Shown: positions 13,384 to 26,400 of the stretch, in pieces
How the letters are laid out: every line of letters begins with the position of its first letter
Numbering within the stretch: position 1 is the first letter of the stretch
Source of the DNA: Mercenaria mercenaria
Taxonomy: Eukaryota > Mollusca > Bivalvia > Venerida > Veneridae
Reading direction: 5' to 3'
Assembly (NCBI RefSeq): GCF_021730395.1
Contig: NC_069368.1
Span: 68,019,501-68,083,500 of the forward strand
DNA length: 64,000 nucleotides
Program-made: the position numbers and the translations under genes
Notes under the pieces: generated by a model
Databases searched by the model: none
Told to the model about the DNA's origin: nothing
What the model saw: the letters and a program-made list of their open reading frames with translations, nothing else

Positions 13384-13524
13384 AAGATACATTTAAGAGC
13401 AAAATGTGATGAATGTGATGCCTGGCTACACTACGAGTGCCTTTCGAACCATGAAAAGATCGACGTTGATCCTAGTATTTTGACAAAGTCCAAATGGTTC
13501 TTTCTGAGATGTAGGGAGGAGTAA
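13384..13524 (+). pseudogene. PHD-finger-like fragment inside the TIR element
   Basis: The + frame reads 46 residues to a stop and contains KCDECDAWLHYECLS and then KWFFLRCREE. C-x2-C, H-x2-C and the W before the last Cys pair match the second half of a PHD zinc finger (CDKCDxWxHxxC...WxC). The final cysteine of the terminal C-x2-C is missing (CREE) and the first half of the finger is not seen in frame upstream. It is read as a captured or decayed exon. It could instead be a relic of the element's own protein, since some transposon proteins carry PHD fingers. Confidence 0.5.
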
Positions 13525-13967
13525 ATTTCCTACACACAAAAGAAGTAATACCTGAACATTCTGTTTTTAAATAACATTATCATACGTTTTTAAGCTTTGT
13601 TCTAATAGTGACTCCATTTCTGTAAGGGAAATATACACATAGAGGCACATACTAAATCTTATCCTCATTTCTTTTGTTTTTCACATAATAAACGAGTAGT
13701 GTTCTAAATATTATATTCGCATATGCTTGTTTGTTCATTTTTAGCCTGCTGAATTTTTTTTTCGCCTTTAGTTTAATCGATATAACATACCGCCAGCATA
13801 GGTTCCCTTCAGGGCAAATTTTCACCTTTTCTGTTTTCACGTATGCCGTGTCGATAGCTCACAAGATGACTAAGTCCCGTGATGACACACATCAACAATA
13901 TGTTTCGATAAAAGGAGGATAACTTTATGTTTTTGCATAGGCAAATGGAAATAATAGCGAGCTCGAA

Positions 13968-13990
13968 GAGCAGGCCCTAAGGGCCTGCTC
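13968..13990. repeat. Perfect 11-bp stem hairpin, 1-nt loop
   Basis: GAGCAGGCCCT, then A, then AGGGCCTGCTC: a GC-rich 23-nt inverted repeat in AT-rich surroundings, within the TIR element. Confidence 0.8.
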
Positions 13991-14724
13991 GAGAATCAAG
14001 ATTTATGGTAACGCAAGTATACTTTCACACTTGGTGATGGATTTGAAAAGTTTCGCCGGAAATTTTAAAAAAGCGCACCCTAGTGGACTGGTGCTCACAG
14101 GAAGTACTTCTTTCCGGAGTGAATACAGAACTTCATTCAACTGCTAAAAATTATTCATCACTCAACAATAATGAAAGAATGATTTCCAGTTGTTTGAAAC
14201 AAATATTATTTGCATTTAAAAGATCAAGCATCAGTCAGAAAAGGGAAAAAATGTCATTAATAGGCAGAAAGAAATGGGAACGCGGTAATGACGTCACCGT
14301 GACACCGGCTTCCTATAAATTTTGCAACGTATGATATTCACTGTTATAGGCATGGTGACACTAAACGTAGACTTTTTCAAGTGAATAGGTTCTCCTGAAT
14401 TCTTGTGACTAGTGAATAGTTTCTTTGTGACAAATAAATGATGTATAATATTTTTAGATAAATCCGATTTCTTTGAGCTTGCTTTGAGGCTTTGCCTTAG
14501 TTCATATTAATTTTTTCTTGCTTCTTAAAAAGATTACATATGTACAAAATACCGCGAGCATAGGTTCCACCACTCTATGTTAAAATATTTTTTTTTATAT
14601 TTATAAAAATTGCACGCAAAGATCAGCATCAGTTTTGGCTAGATTCTATTATTTTTTCAAAGGTTAAAAAGTTGGCTATCATTTTTTGGAGGCCAGTGTG
14701 AGCCCTGATTCATGTTATCCGAAT

Positions 14725-14905
14725 TCAGATACACACACCAGCCAAACTGCTCCGCCCTGAATGGGCTTCAAGGGTGAACATCTCGGTAGAACCTCCAAAA
14801 TTATGTAACAGTATAAGGAAAAATGTGCAGCCTCGACCGGGACTCGAACCTCGGACCTTCGGCTTACCGTGCCAACGCTCTACCAATTGTGCGACCGAGG
14901 ACATC
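14725..14905 (-). mobile_element. tRNA-derived SINE, minus strand
   Basis: On the minus strand 14904-14829 folds as a tRNA-like head: A-box region CACAATTGGTAGAGCGTTGG, an anticodon-like stem-loop TTGGC-ACGGTAA-GCCGA, and B box GAGGTTCGAGTCCCGGTCG. The translation of this head gives an AQLVER...GSSPGRG-type open frame, a known tRNA-SINE artefact. The body continues toward lower coordinates. The limits are approximate. Confidence 0.65.
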
Positions 14906-16639
14906 CGATAGGAGAACCGCTGCAAGAAAAAATAACTCAATATTTCCTAGGTTCGCGTCAAATTTGTTCAAATTGTTGAACTAATCACTAAATCAGTCTC
15001 ACAAAATGATTAAAAAAGGCCTGATAACGTACTTTAAATTTCCAGTGTATGACTTGATCGTTTTAAGCATAACACTGCGTAGTATCTTCATCCGTCTACC
15101 ATCAACAGAAACATCTGCAGACGAAGTATTTTCAACAGATTCCTTCATTTCCGTGTTATTTTCCTCAGTCGCCGCCATCTTGAATATCCCGCGGTTTTAT
15201 ATCTTAAACGACTGATAATTCGTAATCGTTATCATCCACTATAAAAACTAGGACACAGGACACAGGGTTAATCAGTATAACGTCCACACTTTGTTCTGTC
15301 GTTCTGGTGCCCCCAATTTTGATGAAATTCATACATAAACGTGCTTTCTACCAGTAGAATTTCAGATGCTGATCAACGCTAATCATAATTGACTGTAAGA
15401 AGGTTTACACGATTTTAAAAATCTCGGACAGCATCAGTTTACATGCGTTTTATGCCAGGTGAGTGTACATGTACTGTAGATGTGTTATAAACATGCATAC
15501 ATATTACTTGGATACAACAAACTTTAGACTCGTATTCTGTGTGCTCTGTACTTCGTGGTAATAGGAGTTACAGCCCGACATAAAAGGTAAATGTAATGAT
15601 TTTTGTAAGTAATTATTAACCTAGTTTATCAGCTCACGGACGTAGCTAGACCAGAACATTTTATGTGCAGGTATGCTTTTAAGTGTATGGGCGTTTTCCG
15701 ACATAATTATCAATGACCAAGTTAGGCATATATATGTTTGAAAGTATGCGCAGGCAGGATCTTCAGTTTGTCTGCACGAAGCAACACCAGTGACACCCTC
15801 CGCAGTTACCGACATCGTATTTTGCGGACCATGTTGTGTGGGAGCGGGTAGGCCTGAGATCCATGCATTCCGCCGTCGTCGTAAACTGTATTTATAAAGT
15901 TGTGAAAGGGAACACGAGTTGACAACTTCTCCACTTACCATAGTCCAAAATATAGGACAGCGTGATAGGCTGACAGCTATATATCAGATAATATAAAAAA
16001 AATCACCCCGATAAGCCATATAAGGCTAGGTCGAAGAATGCTCTTTTTTAACATGTCATACTCAGTTAATGAAAAGCAACGCTAATGATTTCGTTTTCAC
16101 ACATTTAGTAATTTAGTCTTGCATTCCGTTCCAAAACCTGACTTAGCCTACTATTACGTTGAGAACATGTATGAAATTAGATGCATTCGCCACATCCGGA
16201 ATGAACATAGTTTAGAATTTAATTAACCTACGTCCCAAGTCAGGCAATTAGTCATAGATAAGAGTCAGGCAATTAGACATAGATAAGAGAATATTCAAGG
16301 AATAATTACAGAAATAATTATAATATTATCAGCAACAAAACTTCCGGAGCTCTTTGATGCCATGCTTGTGCGTCTGTTAAAAGATCATTAAGATGCACTT
16401 AATAGTACGCATTTAATGCTTTTAAAATGTTATACTGTATGGTAACGATATAAACCACATCGGGAATTCCGGTAAATCCTTGAATCGTGCTAGCCTAGGA
16501 AGCCCAGAAACCCCAGTGTGGTTTATACCCGTCCAAACGCACAGAACTAACTTTCAATCGTTACATTTACAATTGAACAGTAGCTTGATACAAAATCCAT
16601 CAGTACAAGAAAATCAAAGAAAAAGCGTTGTTATTGATC
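14906..16639. other. No recognised gene; one 25-bp tandem duplication
   Basis: AT-rich DNA. The open frames at 15006-15215 (+) and 15621-15941 (-) show no motif, repeat or splice context I can support. At 16239-16288 a 25-bp unit (GTCAGGCAATTAGTCATAGA...) is duplicated head to tail. Confidence 0.5.
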
Positions 16640-16927
16640 TAGCCCGCCCGCTAAGCTCAATAGGGATAGCACCCATCTACGGATCGCGGGGTCGTGAGTT
16701 CGAGCCCTGGGCTCGGCGTATGTTCTCCGTGACGATTTTATAAAAGACATTGTGTCTGAAATCATTCGTCCTCCATCTCTGATTCATGTGGGGACGTTGT
16801 CAGTTACTTGCGGTGAACAGGTTTGTACTGGTACAGAATCCAGGAACACTGGTTAGGTTAACTGCCCGCCGTTACATGACTGAAATACTGTTGAAAAACG
16901 GCGTTAAACCCAAACAAACAAACAAAA
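16640..16927 (+). mobile_element. tRNA-derived SINE with 10-bp TSD
   Basis: The tRNA-like head begins GCCCGCCCGCTAAGCTCAAT, with B box GTCGTGAGTTCGAGCCCTGG. The 3' end is AAAAACGGCGTTAAACCC followed by (AAAC)n, the tail shared by many bivalve SINEs (RUDI-like, from memory and not checked). A perfect direct repeat TGTTATTGAT flanks it at 16629-16638 and 16928-16937, showing a retroposed copy with both ends intact. Confidence 0.85.
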
Positions 16928-16937
16928 TGTTATTGAT

Positions 16938-17461
16938 TTTTTCGAAATGTGAATAAAAACAGCCAGAAAAATGAGCCATGCTTTACTTTAATTCGGCTTC
17001 CAATAATAAATACTGGTCCTGATTTTTATTTAAAATATCTTTTAATCTAGTAAAAGTCACGTGGTCGCCTGGATTCAGTTTTTGATCACTACAGTCAAAG
17101 AAGTATACATATAAGTTATGATTTAAATGTTCTTTATGACATTTTGGTGTCCGGTTTTGAAGTGTGCATTTTTGTTAATGATCTCAGATTGCGCGTGCAG
17201 TCTCGCGGAAAGGGTCATTTAGATATTATTGCTTTAATTTTGTTTATTCGAAAAAAATACGTACTTTACTCTACATGTGGGAAGCACGGATTGATATTCA
17301 AATCCGGATTGGATTTCAGATTTATTTCCGTTGAATCAAGTGGCCTGTCTGTTGTCTCGTTTGAATTTGATACTTAATATATGTACACAGCCAATTAAGG
17401 CGAGTTTCAGTTAGTACAAGGAAGTCATTGCTATTTCATATTTTTATAGTCAAAGCACAGT
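16938..17461 (+). other. Region upstream of the HPGD-like gene
   Basis: A 524-bp gap before the first coding exon. It presumably holds the promoter and 5' UTR, but I see no TATA/initiator arrangement strong enough to call. The open frame at 17144-17377 has no recognisable features. Confidence 0.35.
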
Positions 17462-20400
17462 ATGCGGATTCCAGGATCAGTCGCCATAGTTACTGGAGGA
17501 GCACGCGGTTTTGGGAAAGCATTTACAGAGGAACTGTTAAAGAGAGGAGCCAAGGTAAAGTCAGTCTCACACAGCTGCAGGTGGTTAGTCCGAGCTAAAC
17601 CGACTACGAATTTCGCATGTGGAACAGAATTAAGTACACATAGTTTGAATCAAGCCAACCGGCTAAACTGGTAGGCCTACCGGTAGGTATTTCTAATCAG
17701 TGGAAGGAACGACTGACATAAAATATTTGAAAATACTTGTATAGGTACAATCATTTTACATTGCATGTAGGTAACGTGACTTTGAATTAATTACTTGCTA
17801 CGGTTACTGGTGCACATGTCGTACATATAGGCTATTGGCGCACATTCACACATGTAGTCTCTAAGCGCATATGTCTCACTTGAAGCCTGTAAGCGCTTTC
17901 TTGAATATTTTGCACGATGTCATCATGCTCATGTGATTTTTAGCTCGACTGTTCAAAGAATAGTTGAGCTATTGGACTCGCGTGCGTCGGCGTCCGCGTC
18001 CCGATTTGGTTAAGTTTTTGTATGTAAGCTGGTATCTCAGTAACCACTTGTGGGAATGGATTGAAACTTCACAAACTTATTCACTGTGATAAACTAACTT
18101 ACATTGCACAGGTTCCATAACTCTATTTTGCTTTTTTGCAAAATTATGCCCCTTTTTCGACTTAAAAATTTTTGGTTAAGGTTTTGTATGTAAGCTGGTA
18201 TCTCAGTACTCACTGATGGGAATGGATTGAAACTTCACACACTTGTCCACTGTCATAAGCTGATATGCACTGTGTAGGTTCCATAACCCTGTTTTGCATT
18301 TTTAAAAGATTATGCCCTTTTTCGACTTTTGTCTTCATTCAATTGACAAGGCTGTTGAATAGTCGAGCGTTGCTGTCCTCCGACAGCTCTTGTTATTGAT
18401 AAAATGATTGATGTAAGTACATTAAATTGTAATGTCATGTTTAAAGAATTTTATCTTGATAGCAACCAAGAATATTTGTGCAATTTAATGTAATGATATC
18501 TAAAATCTACGGTGGCACATAGGTGACATAGATGTTTTTATAAGCTCACCGGTCACGTATAAGTGACAAGGTGAGCTTTTGTGAACGCCCTTCGTCCATC
18601 GTCGTCGTCCGTCCACAATTTCTTGTGAACACGATAGAGACCACATTTTGCAATTGATTTTAATCAAACTTGCACACAACTTGTATTGGCATAATATCTC
18701 GGCTCCTTTCGAACACTGGCCAGATCCCATCAAGGGTTCCAGAGTTAAATTTGCTATTTTGGCTTTTGCAACCATATAGAGACTTCATTTAAGGTTTGAT
18801 TTGAAACAAAGTCGCAAAGTATCTTTAACAACAATAGATCTTGGATTCCACGATGAATCCATCAGATTCAATCATTGGTTTCGGAGTTACGGTCCCTGAT
18901 TGACCCCTGAAAGAGCAAAAAAAATCATTTTTACCTTTTGAACGCTATAGAAGTGACATTTTACATTCGATTTTAACCACACTTACACACAATTTAAGTC
19001 ACAATACAGGTCTCGGATCCTTTCGAAAACCGGCTAGATACCTTCATGGGTTATAGAGTTACTGCCTCTGAAAGGGGCAAAATTTTCTATTTTGGCCATT
19101 TCAGCCATAGTAGAGATTTAATTTATGCTTCATTTGATAAAACTTGCACAAAATGTTTATCTTGATGATCTCTAGGCCAGGTTGGAAACTGGGTCATGCG
19201 GGGTCAAAAACTAGGTGACCAGGTCAAATCAAAAGGAGAAGCTTGTTAACATCATAGAGGTCACAGTTATGGCCATATCTTCATGAAACTTGGTCAGAAT
19301 GTTTATCTTGATGATTCCTATGCCAAGTTAAAACTGGGTCATATGGGGTCAAAACTAGGTCACCCGTCACATCAAACAAAAAGCTTGTTAACATTCTTGA
19401 GGCCACATTTATGACATTTCTTCATGAAAGGTGATCAGAGTGTTTATCTTGATGATTCCTAGGCCAGTTTTGAAACTGGGTCATGTGGGGTCAAAAACTA
19501 GGTCACTCGCTCAAATCGAAGGAAAGGCTTGTTAACATCCAAGAGGTCAGATTTATGATCCTATCTTCATGAAACCTGATAAGAATGTTTATCTTTATGA
19601 TTTTTAGGACAAGTTCGAAACTGGGTCATGTGGGGTCAAAAACTAGGTCATCACGCAGATCAAAAGAAAAGCTTGTTAACACGGTAGAGGCCACATTTAT
19701 GACGCTATCTTCATGAAACGTGGCCAGAATGTTTATCTTAATGAATCCAAGGTCAAGTTTAAACAGGTGAGCGATATAGGATCATCATGGCCCGCTTGTT
19801 CTAATACGTGCGCACGTTATAACTAATTCGTGCACATGTAATAACTAATACGTGTAAAAAAAACATCAGCTCACATATTATTACGTACTTTTGTAAAAAA
19901 AAACATCTTCGCGCGTATTAGTATAAAAACAAACATCTATGTCACCCGTTTGTGCCACCGTAAAAAAAACTTGACGACTTAACATTTATATTTTATTCAG
20001 TTACAAAATCATTTTTGTATCTATAGGTATGTTTTGCCGACGTTAATGTTGCCGATGGCTTGCAGACAGAACAAACCTTCAAACAGACGTACGGAGAGGA
20101 CAAGTCTATGTTTGTTAAATGTGATATTACAAACGACACGGATTTCACGGGTAAAATTACTTTTTTATGCCCTAGGTCAAATTCTTTAGCATTGTGTACA
20201 GATTAACAGAATAGAGAAACCTTTTGTAAAAGAAATAGTGCGAAATCAATAATATTCGCGGGAAATAATATTTCGTGGATTTCGTGGTATCGTTATCCAC
20301 GAAATTAAATCACAACCAACAAATAAAAGTACAATTCATTATATCATCAAGAGTTGGATACCACGGACCCATATCACCACGAAAATGCCATATTGTTCAA

Positions 20401-23400
20401 AACTGCGAAATTTCTTGCTCACGAAAGTAATCGATTTCACAGTATAGATGTAAAAAGTTCAGTCGAGCATTTTCTGGGAACATACATGTGTCATGTGTCG
20501 CAGTGGTTGACGGGTTGGACTACTGCGTCAGCGATCTGGGATCAATTGCCGATCGCGGCTGATATCCTGACTTGTTTTCAGTGCTGATTAAATTGGTACT
20601 GTTTCCAGCAGTATCGTACTAGACTGGATGCTGGGGAGGTAAATATGACACCTGTCGTGTTCTCGGTTGGAAAAAAATGTGTCCTATCAATTCCATGCAG
20701 GGAATTTCGTCAACTGCACCGACACAGATACGAGGTTTTAAATGTACCGCCTTTTCGTTATGGCGCCCGCGCCAACACGAAACTGGGAAACCTCAGCCGC
20801 CATAAACATTGTCTTCTAGATGGTTATTTTATATTTCTTTCTATGCAAGTACTAGTTCGCATCAAATGTTGGGTTCAATTTGCTTTATGTTTCTTGGTTG
20901 TTGTTTTTTTTAAAGAATCATTTTTTATCGGTTTTAGGATTGTGGAAAACGGCACTGGAGAAGTTTAAGTCAGTTGACATTGTTGTAAATAATGCAGGAA
21001 TATTGAATGAACGCCAGCCACAGAAAACTATAGAAATAAATCTTGTACGTATGACTTTTTTTGTAATATTTTCTACTCAGCATGTAACTCTATTACCCCC
21101 ATGAAATAATATTATGTCGTAATTACGTTAAACGATTGTTTAAAATGGTTTACAAAATACTATGTTAAGACTACAGGTTTTGTATTATATACAAACATTC
21201 TGAGATATTGAAAACAGGTATCTGTTAAGGTTATACATGTAAGCTTTAAGACCACATGTTAGAAATATCATATGAGCTGTGCCAGGGGAAAACCAACCAT
21301 CCGCGCAGTCTGGTCAGGATCCATGCTGTTCGCTTTTATAACCTACTGCAATTAGAGAAACCTTTAGTGAACAGCATGGATCCTGACCAGACTGCGCGGA
21401 TGCGCAGGCTGGTCTGAATCCATGCTGGTCACAAAGCCACTATGTTGGTTTTCTCATGGCACGGATCATATAGATAGTTTTTGTTTTACAATAATAGGAA
21501 ATACGTGTTTTATAGTAAAGTGCAAATTTCACCATTTGGTAACTTGTCATATAGTCATGCTCATTCATTCTTTACCCGGATTAGCAACTTCCTACTGCTA
21601 ATAGACAAACATGTATTTTTTCACCAATATGTGAGTTATGTTGTATTTTAACTTATCAGCGGCATTATTAAAATTTAAACTATATGTACCGTATTTCCCA
21701 AAATAATGTTTTCTAGCAAAAACTGGTCATATTTGGTTTCTTTCATTTATTGAAGATATTTTACGATAATTGTTATATTGCCATGTCTTTAGATTATGTT
21801 TTTTGTCTGAGTTTCATATTTTTTGTCATCAGTTTTAATGTTTTACTCAGCTCTTTCTAATATAAATGCAAATTAGCCGCACCATGATAAAACCAACATA
21901 GTGCATTTGCGACCAGCATGGATCCAGACCAGCCTGGTCAGGACCCGTGCTGTTCGGTTTCAAAGCCTATTGCAATTAGAGAAACGGTTAGCGAACATCA
22001 TGGATCCTGACCAGACTGCGCGGACGCGCATGATCAACAATTAGGTAAAATTTGTCGTCTTATCGGTAAAATTATCCCCCTTGAAATCACCTGGCAGTGC
22101 GATATCGATTTTTATCTGGTTAATATTTTCCAATAGAAACAAAGAAGGAAAAAAAGTTTGAACAAATATTGTTTTAATTAGAATGAACACACAATATTTA
22201 TTATCCTATTGAAGTGTTCGTCATTCTTTTCTCTTTACAAAGATATAAAAATTATTTATCTAAAATGAAGTATTAATGCTTCCCTTGGCGATTAAAAAAC
22301 ATCACTATCAGTCTCTGTTTACGGCATATAGTTACTGAATAAAATAAGCAAAAACCTGTGATACGTATCTTATTCTTTTCCCTGTAGCCACTTTATTCAT
22401 ATATTGAGAATATTTATTATCCTATTGAAGTATTCTACAGACAATAAACTTTTTATATATGTTTTTATTTTGAAATTATTTTAATGTCTTCTTGCTTCTC
22501 TAGACGTTTAAATGTTGGTGATTTTTGTATTATTTCTTTATTTGCCGTGTCCGTGGTATTTCCGGACGCGTGCGGAAATGCACGAACCCGCCCGAAGTTT
22601 AGCTGCCGATGATACAGAAAATAGTTACAACATAGTATAAGTGATAATAATAGTGCGGGAATAATTTCAGTTATATTAAGGCGAACCATAGTTTTTGGGA
22701 ATTACAAGCTTACCGCAAAATAAATGTTACAGAGAAAGATGCTGACGTATCATGTTAATAAATAAAAAAATATAAGACATGATGCACGTTGCAACTATAT
22801 ATATTTCTTTCTAAACCACTGTCTCGTATTTTAAAGATTCGTTTAATTATACTTATATATACCCCTTAATTTAAGTTTTAACCATAAATATGTTATAAAG
22901 AATTTATATAATGCAACATTTGAGTAACTTGTTTTCGGAGCCCCTGAAACAGCCATTTTAAAGCGCTTTTCGATAGTTGTTTATTACCAATTAACAGCTT
23001 TTTGCAAGTTTATTGCTTATCAACACCTTTTTATTAGGGGATTAGGGACGATCGGGTCTTTTTATTACACAGATAATAATGTTCTCGGTGACTGCGTAAG
23101 AGCATTTTGAAAATTGTAACATGTTTAATGAACGAGACTTAAATACACAATAAATATATTGTTTCATTTTCAAGTACAAATGTTGTTAGATACATAAGAT
23201 AATGGGACACTGATTGAGTATTTACTTGTATTTGATCAACAGTATTTTTTCCTCAATACAGGTTAATTGTTCGACATTAAAATATAGATATACAGAACAC
23301 GTGTTAAAAGTTCGCCTAAGAGTGAAAATATTATAGTATAGAAGTTCTGTGGCAACATTGTGAAAAATTGTCGTTTATTAATTTATTAGTTTATTCAAAG

Positions 23401-26400
23401 AAGTATAAAATACATTTTTAATTTTTTATAGCTCTTTGGTTTATTGTCTCTCCTGAAAATTATTATGTACTTTCTCTGCTCCATATTATATAATGCTTTC
23501 ACTTGCTGTAGGCATTGTATTTATGCAATAAATCGAAATTGAATTGAACTGAATGTACGCACAGCTAATCTCAAGAAGGTATAGCACACACTAAAAGATA
23601 TGAAAAATCTGTAATCCCTTGTTCATATAGTAAAAATATTCGTGATAGTTATTATGAATAACCTTTACACTACATTAGTGTCTCTTTATCCTAAATCTTT
23701 TCTAAAAGACTTTTTTCTATGGTATGCTTGTTTTATTCTTAGGTTTTCCACTTTTTATTTTAAAAATCTGACATTTATTAAATCAGTCAGTCAGTCCCTT
23801 TTGAGAAACCTTGAGAAGTCATAATTCGCACATACTTTATTACACAATGACTGGCTCGGGGGCAAATAGGTCACACTTCCAATTAACAGGCTCTGGTGTC
23901 ATAAAAAGATACCTTTTACATTGTCAAGTATGTTTGCTAGTTTGTTTTTTTCTGTTCATTTTTCATCAGTGTGTGACAATATGTTTTTCAAATGTTCATT
24001 ACATAGCAAAATTAATTTTAACAAGTTAAATATGATTAATAATAATAATAAAAAACGCATTTCACATCTATTTATAATAACTGAAAATGAAATTGTCAAG
24101 TTTGTAAGCACTTTTAAAAAAAAATTTTTCCTGCTTTCTATTTTTTAAGATAATAGTAGTTTCATGTACATGTATGTTATGCTCGCCTAATGTACATGAT
24201 TTTGTGTATTTATATTTGTTTTTATGTCTCAGTTTCTTTAATGTAAAATATAAAGAAGATAATGTAGTGTTGACCATATTTTCATATACTATGCCAAAGA
24301 AGTATAAAACATTTTTTTATAGCTCTTTGACTATGCTAAATAAAAGAATAAATAACGTAGTACCTTCTTTTTTCCGTTCCGTATTTTACATTATTGAAAA
24401 ACAGAATTAAAGCAAGTTGATGACTATATTTGCACCGGTACTTAAAATTGGTGTAAAATAAATCACCCTTCCCACTACGTTTTTACAGGAGATCTGTAAT
24501 CTATAATCCTTGTTTTTTTTTATGATCGGCACCTCCCGTGATACGATAAACGGAGATAGCCGAACCATAACGATCTAAAAAATATCCGATAGTGATCGAT
24601 ATTTAGCTAGACGGTCGAAGGGAGACAACAAGGTAAAGCGTTGATCTCAATAAACAAGGAAAGATAATAGAATCGATTTTTGCCCAATTCTTCAGTATGC
24701 AGGCTGGTCTTGATCCATGCTGGTCGCAAACGCACTATGTTGGTTTTCTCATGGTGTGGCTCAAATATTGTCAAAAGTTCCATATTTCCCTTTTTAGGAA
24801 GGAAAAGTACATCTGATTCTTATAAGGTTTTGATTTCAGTTGGGAACAATGCGGGGAACAGATCTAGCAATTAAACACATGAGAAAAGACCAAGGCGGTA
24901 ATGGGGGCCTTATAATCAACGTTGCTTCGACCGGCGGTAAGCACATGTAAACTTTAAATGTCATCATTAATGCTTTGTTTTAATTTATTCGACTCGAGCC
25001 TGTTTCCAGTGAAATAACCATGCGGAACCCATGCAAAATCCTAATTGACCTCGTAGTTGAATATCCGCTTGACCTCTGCCGTAATTTTAGGTTGAACGTC
25101 TTTAAAGAAAATAGGAATTTTATATGTACAGTAACATATGTATCTTAAATGGACACGGAAATGAGCTTAGAAGTGTCTTCGCAGAAAAGGCCTTTTAAAA
25201 TGTATGCTTCATCGTGTTGCACAGGGCAACAACAAATCGTGCTCGCATATTGATTCTAAAGTGTTTGCAAAGAAATACTGAAGTGATCACCGCATAGGGA
25301 TATTTCCTTTTTCAGTTTTCATCATCTCTCGTGTAAAATTGATTATTGAAAGAATGATGTATTTTGTGTAATACATTTATTGTAGGTTTATTCCCAGTGT
25401 TTTTCATGCCAGCGTATGCAGCATCAAAATATGGAGTTGTTGGATATACAAGAAGTTGGGCAGTAAGTTATTTACACACACACACACCCTCTCATGTTCT
25501 GATACACAGTTTATTTTAAATAATGAGAAAAGCAAGTGTTTGCAATGCTTGCATTATAATATACTCAGAAAATGCAGCAACATTCAGTTTGGTTTTTGCT
25601 ATACTCGATACTTGACATTTGCACGTGGAGCTCGTGATGTAACACATGTAGCTACCAGCCGCGAAACAAGTATTCGGTTAAATTTTATTCGGATATAACG
25701 AAATTTTAACGTTGGTAAGGAATACCGAATATCCATTAAAGTGGTGAATCCGTTAAACATATTAAATGATTCATAAATTTACCGAGCTGTTAAATTGTTT
25801 TTTTTTGTATTTTGCTAAACGCTTTTGTATCTGAGGTTGATTGGGATTAAAATGATGATATGTTGATGTCACGCGAGGTTTCCTATATGGCAATATGCTC
25901 GGTATAATTGTTTTTGAAACAATTGTACGTATATAACGAAACAGGATGAATGTATATTAAAATAATTTAACACAAGTTGCATGAAGGAAAAATATACCTT
26001 TCACTGTAAGATTTTTTTGTCAAAATCCAAATATTTGAATGCCAAAACACTACAGCTCAGTGTACAGTAGTCTTGTAGTCTACCGGTCCGTTTATTTCCG
26101 CTTAACGAAAATTTCTTTCTCATTTCGACAATGGGGATCTTTTAAGGATATGTTGTAAATCATTTGCTTATTGGTGATATAATTGTTTTTTCTTCAGGCA
26201 AACCCCTTGTGTAAGACATACGGATTAAGCTTTGCATGTTTGTGTCCAGCTTTTAGTGATACAAATATGCTGTCTGATACTTTGTCTGAAGACCCGCCTC
26301 TAATTACATACCATGAAAATGAAGAGCAAGTACAAGGAGTTATACATGGCATAGGTGTTAACAGGTTTGTAAACAGTGTTCCACGTTAGAATTCTTGAGT

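Larger units (their letters stand above)
13092..14577. mobile_element. TIR DNA transposon, 1486 bp, with captured PHD fragment
   Basis: The left end TAGAGTGGTGGAACCTATGC continues as TCGCGGTAT. The right end is its inverted match over about 30 bp (ATACCGCGAGCATAGG at 14549, then TTCCACCACTCTA). The outermost TA could be part of the TIR or a TA target. The inside carries a PHD-finger-like fragment at 13384-13524 (+) and a 23-nt hairpin at 13968. It also holds a cysteine-dense frame on the minus strand (13106-13321, over ten Cys in about 45 residues), which I cannot assign. No transposase is recognised. Confidence 0.65.

Noticed and set aside
14725-14940. 71-codon minus frame containing AQLVERWHGKPKVRGSSPGR
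   Set aside because: This peptide is the usual translation of a tRNA-derived SINE head, not a gene.
17462-17674. 70-aa reading of the first HPGD-like exon to its stop
   Set aside because: The GT donor after 17554 and six further in-phase exons show that the sequence beyond AAK is intron.
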